Source: Pyrrhosoma nymphula
Taxonomy: Eukaryota > Arthropoda > Insecta > Odonata > Coenagrionidae
Direction: 5' to 3'
Length of the DNA stretch: 64,000 nucleotides
Assembly: GCA_963573305.1 (NCBI GenBank)
Contig: OY754329.1
Coordinates: 135,209,422-135,273,421 of the forward strand
The stretch's first letter is position 1. Every line of letters begins with the position of its first letter. This document shows, piece by piece, positions 47,578 through 58,525 of this stretch. Below the pieces are notes generated by a model. That model saw only the letters and a list, made by a program, of their open reading frames with translations, searched no databases and had not been told where the DNA came from. Made by a program: the position numbers and the translations under genes.

Positions 47578-48247
47578 ACCAATTAATTTAGGGGAGTTTC
47601 GTATTTTTAGCTTCATTAGAAGTCGATAGATTATAAATAAAATAAGGGTCGAAAAAATCAATGAAGAATAACTGCACGTATGTACCTTTTCAGTGATTGC
47701 AAACCTACGACCGGTACCCACCAATCTAACGGCGTACGGGTGGAAACAGCAAAGGATCCGTTCGTGGAATATCCAGTGAAAATCGACACGGTTTCTAGGG
47801 AATTATTAGTTTAGTTATTATATTATTATTTTTTTTACTTCTGTGAAGATAATTCAAGTCTACAGTGAATATTTATTAGTAATGTTCAAAATTCAAAAAA
47901 ATGTATTATTCAATATACCTATACGCTACCTAACTCTTCAAGTTTTTATTTTGTTTTATAGATTTTTTGTACCAGAAGACACCGCTGTAATTGTTTAAAC
48001 GATGTGAATGGTTTCTTAGATAAATAAAGCATAAGTACACGTAAAATTTATGTAAAAAAAGGTCTTGAATGAGCATTTCTTTCCACCTTGGAATGGAACC
48101 CCCTTATTTCCATAAGATCAATGCTTCCCCCAACGCGGATTCGCGCAACGCGGCATAGTCGCGGAACGTAACCCCCGCGTTCGAGGAAGTTTCACTGTAC
48201 ATTTTTGTTTTATTGTGAATGCGTGCATTATTCTTGTAAGTGTTGTT

Positions 48248-48573
48248 AAAATGTGAAAACGATTTGAAAGTGGTGCTTACAAGAGTAGATTCAAAAAGGG
48301 AAAGGAGAATTCAAAATCACACTTCCACGACTGACAGACTTATATTCGTTGTATACGCTAGTCAAAAATATAGATGCATATCGTTGTGCATATGATAGAC
48401 AAAAAAATGAAGATCAAATTTTTGTGACGTTAATAATATTGATACGGAAGTACAATCACTCTCTCGCCCGTGTGATGAACAAACAAACCGTAACGATTCT
48501 GACAGTTCATGCATACGTTTTGGTAATGAAACAATTAAATATTGATGATTTAATAAAATATTTCCCAGAATAA
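48248..48573 (+). pseudogene. hAT transposase remnant
   Basis: Right of the Tigger insertion, ATG is followed at once by a stop, then KRFESGAYKSRFKKGKEN and, one frame over, LPRLTDLYS. This is the basic N-terminal motif of many hAT transposases. The later frame 48349-48573 ends NIDDLIKYFPE and may represent the C-terminus joined through an internal deletion. No zinc-finger or catalytic core remains. Confidence 0.5.
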
Positions 48574-48779
48574 ATGTATAAAAAATATTTCAAACACTAT
48601 ATTCAGTTTTTTTTTAAAGCTATTGATTTTATTGATAACTTGTTATTCGCATGAGTACCTTCTCAAAATGCGTGCATTTATTCAACTCTGTATATGTTGA
48701 CTACGCATCGTAACCTGGGGCCTCCAGTTTATCGGTAGCCCCGGGTCTCTACAACCTTTAATCAGGCCCTAATAGAGCC

Positions 48780-49177
48780 TAAGACTCAACATGTGCATCT
48801 ACAAACCTCTAAAAAAAATTAAATTTTTGATCTGTAATTTATTTCAATTGAGCTTACAGAGAAACTTCATTGTGTTAAATGGTGTCGCAGTTCACTTTCG
48901 TTTAATATAGGTAGGCTAAGTGGTCTCTTCGCATTTCTACATAGATTCATTCACTCATAAAAGTAATCTACCGGTTAGAGGTAGGCTATGATGAAAGTCA
49001 GAGAATATCCATCAGACCTACATAGATACAACACTAAAACATAAAAAATATCAGAAAACACTTCATATACAGCCTCAAAATTGCTTTAAAAATTAACCGT
49101 GCTACACTTCTTCCTCAGAATGGGTGGCTACAGTTACCTTGATGTACTTTGATGATGATGTATTTTTTCTATAATAA
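48780..49177. other. AT-rich DNA, nothing recognised
   Basis: No frame or repeat structure is seen between the hAT and mariner elements. Confidence 0.45.
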
Positions 49178-49179
49178 TA

Positions 49180-50125
49180 CGAGGGGGGACTTAAAAATAA
49201 CCGGACACAATTTTTTTTAAATACCAGAATTTATTTTTTTGAGTTAAAAACGTTAACCACCTTCGAAGTACTCTCCATTAACGCTAATGCATTGGTTCAA
49301 ACGTTTTTTCCACTGCGCGAAACACCTTTGGTACTCGTTTTTTCCGATGCCTTGCAGCGCCGCCTTCGATTTTCTTTTCACCTCCGGAATGTCTGCAAAA
49401 TGTTTCCATTTCAGCTCTTTTTTCATTCGGGAGAACAATAAGAAGATCTGGTGATTAGGGTGGCTTAGAAAGCGGTGTCATGCAGTTTTTCGCTAAAAAA
49501 TCACGCACAGAAATGGCTGTGTGAGCTGGTGCGTTGTCATGGTGGAAGAACCAGTCCTCACTCCGCCACAAATCGCACCGTTTCAATTCGTCTCATTTGC
49601 AATTCTTCAGCTGAAATGCGCTGCACTGAACTCCACGAAAGACCAGATGGTTCAGCGAGTTCATCAATAGTACGCCTTCTATCCTGGTACACAAGCGCAT
49701 GAATTTTTTCCACGTTTTCATCAGTTCTGGACGTGGAAGGCCGGCCCGGGCGTTGAATGTCTTTGATCGCCATGTTGCCGCGTTTGAATCGCGAATATCA
49801 CTCATAAACTTGAGTTCTTTTCAAGGCGTGTTCTTTATAAGCTATAGACAACATATCAACCACATCCGACGCACTTTTACCGAGCAGAAAACAAATTTTA
49901 ACGCTGCACGCTGTTCTCGAATATCAGCCATTTCCAAAATCGAAGAGGTCGATAAACTCGTCGAACGAAAACTGTCACAGGGGCTCGCTAAAACCGTCTA
50001 AAAGGACGCCGCTTGCAACAATGACTCAGGAGAGGTTACTTAACACCCACCCAGTGGTAGAAGCCCGAACTACAAGAACGACGCACGCAGCAAATTCCGT
50101 CCGGTTATTTTTGGGTCCCCCCACG
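49180..50125 (-). mobile_element. Internally deleted mariner element
   Basis: Inverted termini of about 28 bp (CGAGGGGGGACTTAAAAATA at left, CGTGGGGGGACCCAAAAATA at right in reverse complement, both continuing ACCGGAC) are flanked by TA at 49178-49179 and 50126-50127. Length is 946 bp against roughly 1.3 kb for a complete mariner, so about 350 bp of the transposase centre is missing. Both termini and the target duplication are intact, so it could once have been mobilised in trans. Confidence 0.95.
49252..49931 (-). pseudogene. Mariner transposase, internally deleted and frameshifted
   Basis: Reading leftwards from ATG at 49931, MADIREQRAALKFVFC is followed after a frameshift by KSASDVVDML. 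The next helix-turn-helix stretch, GRPSTSRTDENVEKIHALV then RRRTIDELAE, is in frame at 49773-49558 and ends in a stop. In another frame EDWFFHHDNAPAHTA carries the second catalytic Asp. The DSPDLA-like third-Asp region survives as PP*SPDL, with a stop. The C-terminus is KKRLNQCISVNGEYFEGG. The part with the first catalytic Asp is deleted. The closest family by eye is the GRPSTSRTDENV group of mariners. Confidence 0.95.
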
Positions 50126-50127
50126 TA

Positions 50128-53100
50128 GACTGAACTATCACCATAAGTACTTTAATATTTTCACGACAACCACACAACTTTCGTTCTTTTTCAAAACCTA
50201 TGCATTTTTACATTCAAATCAAATGCGATTGAAAGTTGCTAACTTTTACTGCATTTTCTGGCAGCTGACCGCCAATCAAAACGTCTAATTGCTGGTAAAA
50301 TGAGCCCAGGAAACGATCTGGCTGGATTCTTTCCCAATCTTTCCACATGCATGGCCTCGGCCGCGTTCCTTCATTATTTCGTGCGTTTTCTCCTGTTACC
50401 AATAATTTTGATACTCCTTTTCCTGAGAGTCTACAAACAACGTATATCAATGACTCACAACCCATACCTACCATCAACTCCATTTATTAATGTTAACATA
50501 TATTTTATGGTCTGCCAGATAAACTTTGGCCCTCATTTTTTCTCAAAACATTTAAACCAACCGACGAATAAAATTTCTGGCATACCTTTCTTTTTTAAAG
50601 AATAATTAATCCGTGCACTTTCACGGCTCAATTATTCTTCACCCAATCTCACCTAACGTGACCGAACACAAGAGGCATATATATTTTTGGCAACGAAAAA
50701 ATGACAACTATTACCACACTTATTTCACTAACCAACCTAGATTAGGCAGCAATAAATTTGGTGTGAAAATAAATTTGATTTCTTCATCACCGTGGAGGTG
50801 GACCACCTCTATAAAGTCGCACTCAGTACTATTTTTCACCGTTCGCGCTGACATACTTAATTGTAATAATCGATTACACAAAATGAGACGAAGATGTTTC
50901 ACTTTATAAAACGGTTATTTCCGTTTTTCCTGAAAACCCCTTTTCTCCCATACTCCACATATCGCCCCTATAATAAATCATTCTCAATGTCCTGACGGTT
51001 TCAACGACGCGATGAAAATATAGCAATCTGGCGCTAGTTGCAAAACGTTTATTCACCATCATTGAGGCTGCTAAAACCACAAGTGGCATGTCTATGCCAC
51101 TGGATATACTATGAAAATTTAAGACAAATTTCCTTAGAATTTTTTGGGATGGTTCGATAGTTTTGCTGCAATTGAGCGTTAAGAATTGGTATAAAGAACC
51201 AATTAGCTAGCGGATAGAGAGTTAATGCGTCAGCCGCAATGGTAGAGACAACGTTGAAGTGTGGAAGCGGATCCACGCACGTGAGCCGCTGTCTCCCCTC
51301 CCAGCAATCACCGCTCCAGACGCGTGAGCGCAAAATAATGAGGGACTTATTTTTGCAAAAAAAGAAGTAAAGAGGCGGAATTATTTTTATCACACTCGCA
51401 TTTGTTTTTGCAATCAATAGCATCCGTTTTTTCGTCAAAGTCATTCATGGAGAAAGCACAAACTAAGCTTGGTCTAACCAGTGGATATAGATTAAACTTG
51501 GAATAATATTTGAACTTCGGAAAGCAAGCAACATTTTGATTGAAAGTTATATTTCATTACAGGCATTTTATTGCCGATAAATTATAAAAATATAGCCATA
51601 AATTAGTTCTGAAACATGACATGATACCCCATTAATTCATACGGAAAGTTTAAAATGCACCACACAGTCTATTATTTAGGTATTCTACAAAGCGATTCTG
51701 TCTAACGAAATGTAGAAGAAGATAAATCAAGCACCTATGGCTGTATACTCCCGTACATAGATGAGAAATGCTACTAATGGTGCGAAAATCAGAGAAATGA
51801 GTTCAAACACCACCTGAGTTTAAGATCAATAAGTTGGTAAATGCGCAATTTATTACTATGACGCCTTACTTTTTGGTCTACTTAACTTGACCTAGCGTTG
51901 ATAAACGAGGCCTTTGAAAATCGGCCTTAAAAGGGACTGCCAGCAAAGCTATTCATTTTTGCCCTTGATGTTGCAAAGTCAGCGAATAAAACTTTCTCAA
52001 ACATCAACGAAAGAGAGAACAAAGGCGGCGGCACCGATGGAAAATCTCCAGACAAGGACACGAGGAGTTTCTACCAAATTTATAAGAGCGAAGCTAGAGA
52101 GCATGTAAAAGTATAGCTCGAAGCACCGATGAGGCTATTTGGATGTCATCCAGCTTCAAATGAATGGTGATAGAAATTTCTGCAGTATCGTGGTGATGCC
52201 TTTAAATATAAATTAGGCTACATTTAATCCTGAGCAAGTGCTTATAATTATAATAACTACTTGATTCAGAGGACGGAGGCGGGCATAATAGAAGCTGTCA
52301 TCGAAGAATTCATACAATCATTGAACCTGCACAAGCGCGTTATATTGGCTTGTCCTGAAATTGGCGACAGAATTCCGCATAGCGTGCGCAAAGGTACACG
52401 CCATTGGTCAATATGTACAATGTAGAGATAAGAATGAGTATGCACCAAATTCTGACCGCAAAAATTGTGAAATCAAGGATCCCTGAAACTATGCTGGCGA
52501 TAATGCGTGATTCCCAACACGCTGGTTCGCCCTCGCATGATACCTTCACCCTATTTTGTTTGTTTATGAGTTTAATGGTTACAGGCTAGAATAGGTGGAC
52601 ATTTATTTTAATGTAATAAGAAAATTCTACATCTTCCCACAACATTTTTACTCTTACACAAAAACGTTTCAAGCACGACCATGACACAGAAGCGTTGAAA
52701 CTAGTTATACTGTAAGAATAAAAAAATTGTTGTTACAAAATTGGTTTTGTTCGGTTCGGTTTGATTTTGGTTTCGTTTAAAGATGTACTTTTCATATTCC
52801 ATTGCTTACTCATATCCTTGAACCTATCCAGGATCAAGTATCGCAAGATAAAAGCAATAGAAAACACAGATTGGGTAAAAACAAACTTGGCTTGAAACCA
52901 AAATTGAGTAAACACGAATAAATATAAATGTATTAAAATTATCATAGTGTTTACTCGTATAATATGTCCCCAAGAGTTTCTACCTAGTTCTCATGCTTTT
53001 TCCATCATTTTCTCGAGGTTTTGATCAAGGAAGATGATCTTGCGGATTCATTAACCCGACGAATTGAAGGGCCATGAGAATCATTTCGTCAACAAGACCT

Positions 53101-54950
53101 AAATATCGGTCGGCCTTACTAGCACCATTGGTTTTAATTTAAATAAGCACCACAGTACTCTTAAACTACTGCGTTGTATCTAATCGGCCAAAAGTTATTT
53201 CTAAATACTGATTGTCTAGGAAAACTAACAATAAGGTCCAGTTTTACTAATTCTGGATGTACTTTACCTGTACGAAAACCAAGGTTAATACGCTCTCTCG
53301 TCGATAACACTCAAGTCAATTAACCAGTAGTCTGGTGTAATATATGAAACTTGAACTCTCAGTTAACATAAAGTTAGCAAAAATGATATGTCAACTTGCT
53401 GATAACGCTAACTAGACATAAAAAAGCCGCGTTTAAGAGTCATTTTGAAGCCTTCATTTGTCATTTTAAGGCAGTTCCAGCAAGATCTTTCCATAGTCGT
53501 AATGGAGATCACATTCGACTTTTATATTAAAATGCAAGCAGTTGTAAGAAGCATGGAGTACAAATAGAAATATTTATTGCTAACAAAGTTTGTTCTGATG
53601 ACTGAACTAAACTGAATTCATCGACAGGATATAAAAATATGATGCTTTACCTCGACATATTTGTATCACGCGTTACGCTGACAGCACCTTCACAACCAAA
53701 AGTTTTTTTTTGCAATTTTATGAAAGAATTACGGTGAGTAGTAGTTTCATTCTTAAATATAATAGAGAAATATAAGAACTGCTCAGTTTAATCTCTGACC
53801 TGAACTGTGCGTCAAAAACATCCTCTTTTTTTTAATTAGGTCCCCGCGGAGCGCACAGCCGCACCATATCCCATGGAAAAGACCCATTATTTTGCAAATA
53901 TCTCGAAAATCAGAAACAATAAATGTCCCATATTTTCTTATCATTAGAAATGTGGGAATTTTTTTCATTATGTGGAAGCCAAATGTCATTCAATGTTATG
54001 AGAAGTGATATCTTCCTCAAACCACTTAATTATGTCGGGACCTTCAAAATGTATGCGATCAGCTCTACACTCAAGCCAACCGAATTCTAATCGTTACATT
54101 GCCTAAGAGAAGCTCAAATACATTCCTTGTGAGTGAAAAACGCAAAAGAAAAAAGTAGAAAGTATGCATACTCCCATATTTTTATAGGTGACGCACGTAA
54201 TTAAATGTTTTTCAAATCATGTGGAAGTAAACAGACATCTACAGCACTACTCAGTACATGGTAAGTAGCTTACTTACTCGTCAGTGTGCATTAATAAAGA
54301 AATACAGAAATAAGGCCGAGTTTTGATTCACGTATACCACTTCAGTTTATACCAGAGTTAGCTCGAGCCTGAGCCATAGGCACATACGGGCAGGTGGAAC
54401 GGGCAATTAGCGCTTGTGCGGGTACATAAAATAAAAGATAACAGAAGTAAGCACAGACGACATACTCCTTTTATGCATACATTCATAATATATTTACCGG
54501 TATTCAACATGTATCATATAATTCAAGAGTCTTAAGGAACATCAAATACACTATGCATCTCTCGGTTTAAGTCACGTAGATCACCCATACTGACACGGGA
54601 TTACTAACTATTACCACAGTTTTTATGAACTCCGTGAAAGATTCCACCCCTGATTTCAGAGGCCAATCCCAGCGCGCTCCCTCCCCGAGTCAAAGCGAGA
54701 CGGAATCACACCGGTACGCTCCATTAACCTGCTTCCCCGAGAACGTGTTTCAAAGATGCGGGTAATGGAGCGAGCAGTGATTCCAGTGGGTCACAAATCC
54801 TCGCCGTCATCGACCAGTGCCGCGCCAAAGATTCTCGTGATTCCCAGGGCGCGTGTTAGAGGAATCGCGTAGCATTGATTTTAATGAAGAGAGAACTTAG
54901 CCAGGAAAGGAAAACTTATGTAATTACCAGAGAATGGCGATATCGCAAGT
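50128..54950. other. Unassigned DNA, several orphan frames
   Basis: Minus frame 50214-50483 has better codon character than most (see next entry). Minus frame 51109-51444 (111 codons) and the segment 51200-51330 are of mixed composition without a known domain. On the minus strand near 52410-52385, AATGGCGTGTACCTTTGC resembles a word in the 180-bp repeat at 27.4 kb. A GC-richer patch lies at 54640-54860. Confidence 0.35.
50214..50483 (-). CDS. Orphan open frame, possible exon
   Basis: The frame encodes 89 residues ending at a TGA at 50216-50214. From about 50433 leftwards the peptide is of ordinary composition (ENARNNEGTRPRPCMWKDWE, then RFLGSFYQQL). A possible acceptor, TTGTTTGTAG, lies just upstream of the codons for LSGKG, so this could be a terminal exon or part of an unknown element. 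I do not recognise a domain, and no neighbouring exon is evident. Confidence 0.25.
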   Translation of the reverse strand: MELMVGMGCESLIYVVCRLSGKGVSKLLVTGENARNNEGTRPRPCMWKDWERIQPDRFLGSFYQQLDVLIGGQLPENAVKVSNFQSHLI

Positions 54951-54955
54951 AGAGG

Positions 54956-54995
54956 TATATATACATGAACAGGCGTCAAATAGTCCTTCACAGTT
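54956..54995 (+). promoter_or_regulatory. Possible TATA-plus-initiator core promoter
   Basis: TATATATA at 54956-54963 is followed about 30 bases later by TTCACAGTTAG (54987-54997), which contains an arthropod-like initiator (ACAGTT). Spacing fits a TATA/Inr promoter. No coding exon is seen downstream before the piggyBac insertion at 55107, so chance occurrence is quite possible. Confidence 0.25.
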
Positions 54996-55277
54996 AGACG
55001 TCCCAAGCGGACGAATACAACAATTGACGATCGGATGTGTATTCATCCGCTCGACTTCACACCCGGAATTCCATTCAACGCGTAATATTCTGCCTCGGCC
55101 AGCGGATTAACCCATTTAAGCCCACAACTGTGCAATCGGTAATACCTCCGAATGCCCAGAATTCCAAAATTGTTTTTTTGGCGTACGGGAAGTTAATTAT
55201 GTATTTAAATGTTGTACAAGTGACACAAAAACTCTGAACATTTTAAATTTTAACCGTAAAATTATTTTTTCTGATGA

Positions 55278-55291
55278 GGTCGAAAACGACC
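55278..55291. repeat. Subterminal palindrome, left copy
   Basis: GGTCGAAAACGACC is followed by ACTTGGGATAATGGGG. It is one of four copies in the piggyBac element and the only one on the left side. Confidence 0.9.
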
Positions 55292-55479
55292 ACTTGGGAT
55301 AATGGGGCATAAAATGACACGTCAACTTCCACTTTTCCCCAATATCTTTTTCTGTCATATACACAAGAAAACTCATTATAAAATTACCTTTGCTAACTTA
55401 GGGCTTTATTTCTTACATCCAATGTTTAAATAAAAATAAATATTTACTCTACTTTATACTTAACTTAATAATACTCTAC

Positions 55480-57000
55480 TTTTTGTCTAGAGCAGTGACT
55501 TTTCGCTTTGTACCATAGGTTTTGCAGAGTGAATAAACAACCTGGTGTAAACATTCTAGCTTATCCCACCTACTCACATACGACCTACTGATGAGCTATG
55601 CATTGTTTACACAAACATCTATGGTCCAAAAGAAAATAGGCATATACCATTTTTTACCGCGTTTACCTATCTGATTATTGGAAATATGATATCCATTTGA
55701 TCCACTCCACCCATATATCTGTTGTACATTTTAATTATTTTCGTTTTTCTTTCAAGGAATATCACGTTGCTCTTGATAAAGGCTCTATGCCAAATTTGTT
55801 TGAGAGAAGTAAAACTGTATTGCTATCTTTCCATTCCACTGCGATAATATTTCTTTCTTTTTCAACGCATTTGTCAATCACTCCTCTTTCCATTTTCTTT
55901 ATGTCCTTCTCTCATATGATGGCGCATTTTTCCGTTCGATTTTCACGAATAGTACCAGTAGCATTTACTCCGCTTTCTAAGAGTTGTGGTATTACTTTAG
56001 AGCTGGTAAAAAAATGTCAAAAAACAAGGAAAATTAAAATCCTGGGTATGATTTCTTTAGTATATCTACAAAACTGAAAAGAACACAGCCTCCAAAGCCA
56101 AATTCATTCTTATTCTTGTCATTGGAAGACTCTTTTCCCTGATATTGTATAAATGTCAGACAGTACCCTGATTTGATTGCTAACAACCAAGCTTTACAAT
56201 CAAAACCTACCGGCTTTTTCTTCAAAAACTGCTTGCACTAATGCTTTCCGAAATGTTTTATCATTATGGATTCATCAATTGATGCGAAACGCTCTAATGG
56301 AGCTAATCGTATGAAAAATTCACAAAAGTCTGATTTGAAGTTATCGCAAGCGTGAAAATTGCGAAATAGTTCATCAAACTGATTCCGTCTCATGGTGTAT
56401 TTCACAAGCATATTTTCGGATTCGGCTCTATTTTCCCAATGCATTCATCGGCGAGGGCATGAATTGTAGCCCGATAGAAGTAAAATCCCTCTGAACGCAT
56501 ACATATCATCAGTAGTCACATGGAGGATATTGTTTTTTAGAGGAATACATTGATGTGTATTACACCAAATCCTCGAATACTTCTCGATCGAGAAATAATT
56601 TCACGAAGTCGATTGTCTCGGAATATTCCGAAATTGTTAGAGAAGGAAGGAAATATTGATCTCCAGGCACTGCTATAGGATGCATATCACCGATATCTCC
56701 CTTGACCCATTCACTTACTTTCAGCTTCTTAAGAAGTTTGCATTTTCCGCATAAGGAATGCCTTCACACTTATCATCACGTTCACCAAAAGACACTTCCG
56801 CCGGAGCCATCAACTGATTACGGTTCAATCTATAGGGATCGAAATCGTCCTCCTCTCCAGAGTCTTCATCAGTCTCAGCTGAAGTTTCGATTGGAGGCAA
56901 TGCATAAATGGAATCGGGAATATCATCGTCACTCAAGCGTTCACATTCCTCTATTTTCGAAGTTTTATCATTGCTTCGCGGCGGTGAGACATTTCCCTCT
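55480..57000 (-). pseudogene. piggyBac transposase, inactive
   Basis: From the N-terminus, an acidic region (ETDEDSGEEDDFDPY, 56870-56840) is followed by the catalytic domain in broken frames. MHWENRAESENMLVKYTMRR leads to RFASIDESIMIKHFGKH, holding the first catalytic Asp. KKKPVGFDCKAWLLAIKSGY comes next, then GFGGCVLFSFVDIL with the second Asp near 56062. A frameshifted GGVDQMD (about 55710-55690) holds the third. GKRGKKWYMPIFFWTIDVCV then corresponds to the C-terminal part of the domain. Stops and frameshifts between these blocks rule out a working protein. Confidence 0.9.
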
Positions 57001-57224
57001 AAACAAAATAGAAAACACGTGCATAGTTGTGGGTATATGAGCTTAAGAACATAAAAATAATAGGCTGTACGGCAATCAAACTATTTAACAAAAGGTTTAG
57101 AGAATTTTAATCTTTCAGAGCGATGGGTAGTCTCAAACCCACGGCCAAAACAGTGGGCCGACAAATCTTTCACCTCGCGATTCGCTACGATAAATGAGCA
57201 AGTATAGCATGTATTATCCCAAGC

Positions 57225-57615
57225 GGTCGAAAACGACCACTTAGCAGAAATTAAGCTCTAGGCTGGATAGGACTCTAGATAAATACGTAATTCAAGCTTG
57301 TATAGTTAAACAGACCATTTTTAATATAAAAATAAGTTATTTGATATTGAACAAATGAAACAAAACAAGACTTATCGAGCCGTTTTTCCTGACATGTCAA
57401 TGAAGAAAACGCTTCCCAAAGTTCACGAGTCACAAATCTCTACTACACTGACTTATTTGCGGGATCTCAATCCCACATCGTTCCCAGATATCTACAGTTA
57501 CATGTAAGTTGTATTATAGGTACATTGGGAGATTGCCGGCGTGTGGAGCAATGAAATTCCACCAAGGTCGTTTTCGACCACTTGGGATAAAATGGCACCC
57601 TGGTCGTTTTCGACC
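57225..57615. repeat. Subterminal palindromes, three right-side copies
   Basis: Copies lie at 57225-57238, 57566-57579 and 57602-57615, the last two in reverse orientation (GGTCGTTTTCGACC). The context CCCAAG(C/T)GG precedes the palindrome in three copies, and CCACTTGGG or similar follows, so the full unit approaches a 28-bp palindrome. They lie upstream of the transposase frame and may be transposase or host-factor binding sites. Confidence 0.9.
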
Positions 57616-57632
57616 GCTTGGGTTTAAATGGG

Positions 57633-57983
57633 TTAATTAGTAAAAGGAGCTGCCGGAGTAGGATTCTGATGACGTGCACGAAGAGTGCGCTTGAATATGG
57701 TCCTTTTCTCAAATATCACATCCGGGTTGCTTAGTTTCGTTTTAACTGTTGATAGGAAGTTTTTCTGATAGGGAGCGACATTTTGGAAGAGCAAGGAGGC
57801 GGGGGAGGGTACATTTGCCTTCACACATTGGAGACTTGTATTTGTGTAGTTTTTTAAATGAGTAGCACTCATCATTTTGAATTCCACACGCTGTTGGGAA
57901 GTTCCTACCTTGACTTCTGCGTTTCGGGCAATATTAGCCAATAAAAAATTGATTTCGCAACAGCTAGAGCACATGCAGAGCAT
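57633..57983 (-). CDS. Orphan 116-codon frame ending in the piggyBac target site
   Basis: This minus-strand frame, outside the element, ends at a TAA formed by the TTAA target duplication (57635-57633). The peptide has a cysteine-rich start (MLCMCSSCCEINFL) and a lysine/arginine-rich end (LRARHQNPTPAAPFTN) and is not low-complexity. I do not recognise it, and the downstream side of the insertion (left of 55107) does not extend the frame. It may be a fragment of another repeat or an exon remnant. Confidence 0.3.
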   Translation of the reverse strand: MLCMCSSCCEINFLLANIARNAEVKVGTSQQRVEFKMMSATHLKNYTNTSLQCVKANVPSPASLLFQNVAPYQKNFLSTVKTKLSNPDVIFEKRTIFKRTLRARHQNPTPAAPFTN

Positions 57984-58079
57984 GCCACCTTAGAGATTTA
58001 AGTAGATAGTCTTAAATAGTGTTTTATAATTGTTTAGTAATAATGTTTAGATTTTATAATTAAAAAGGAATTCAATGTT

Positions 58080-58525
58080 ATGAGACGAAATCACATATCT
58101 GGAGAATGCTATTTTGTGGCAGTGAAGCCTGGACAAGAAAATCTGGAGAGTAAAAGAGATATGGGGCAGTGAAGTTGAGGTGTTATTGAAGAATGAAGAT
58201 GATCTAATAAACGAAGAGAATCACCAACGAAGAAGTCCTACGTAGAGTTGGAGAGATAATAAGTAAGTTTTATTAAATCTCTAAGAAGAAGAAACGACAA
58301 AATTATTTGACACGCATTGCGACACCACATCTTATTGTAAGCAATATTGGAAGGAGAAATGAATCGGAATAATTGCAGAGGAAGCCCAAGAATTCAATAA
58401 ATCGGACAAATTACGAAGGGCGTCAAAGTAAAGGATTATGAAGAAGAAAATGAAGCTGTTGGCGGAGAGGAGAGTGGAGTGGATAGCTGCAGTAAATCAA
58501 TCTTCGGATTGATGGCTGCTGATGA
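58080..58525 (+). pseudogene. LINE polymerase C-terminal relic
   Basis: In shifting plus frames, CGSEAWT (near 58125), KRYGAVKLRCY (near 58160), KRITNEEVLRRVGE (near 58210) and the terminal RVEWIAAVNQSSD (near 58470-58508) are readable. This is the same C-terminal block order as in the relic at 20.5-21.1 kb, though the sequences are not close copies. It ends near the GATGGCTGCTGATGACGA 3' untranslated segment. Confidence 0.75.

Larger units (their letters stand above)
44775..48197 (+). mobile_element. Tigger (pogo-type) DNA transposon, nearly full length
   Basis: Terminal inverted repeats are CAGTGAAACATCCCCGAACG at the left and CAGTGAAACTTCCTCGAACG at the right (reverse-complemented), matching at 21 of 23 positions over the full repeat. 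A TA follows the right end, and the left flank is AA, so the TA target duplication is partly eroded. Several AACGCGG words repeat just inside both ends. The element contains a broken transposase (45822-47577) preceded by about 1 kb of 5' sequence with a perfect hairpin and a tandem duplication. Confidence 0.9.
44504..48771 (+). mobile_element. Degenerate hAT element split by a Tigger insertion
   Basis: The outer termini are inverted: CAAGCCTGGATTAAGG at the left and, reverse-complemented, TTAGGGCCTGATTAAAGG at the right. They are flanked by TTAGAGCC (44496-44503) and ATAGAGCC (48772-48779), 7 of 8 identical, as for a hAT target duplication. The right part outside the Tigger contains a decayed transposase start near 48252-48352 (KRFESGAYKSRFKKG, then LPRLTDLYS after a frameshift), resembling N-termini of ZMYM1-like hAT transposases. 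The hAT sequence alone sums to about 843 bp, so it was already a deletion derivative. Confidence 0.65.
55111..57632 (-). mobile_element. piggyBac-family element, full length, decayed
   Basis: Both ends are present: CCCATTTAAGCCCA at the left and CCCATTTAAACCCA at the right (reverse-complemented). They are flanked by TTAA at 55107-55110 and 57633-57636, the defining piggyBac target duplication. Length is 2522 bp, usual for the family. The transposase lies on the minus strand and is broken. Four copies of GGTCGAAAACGACC lie in the subterminal regions. Confidence 0.95.
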
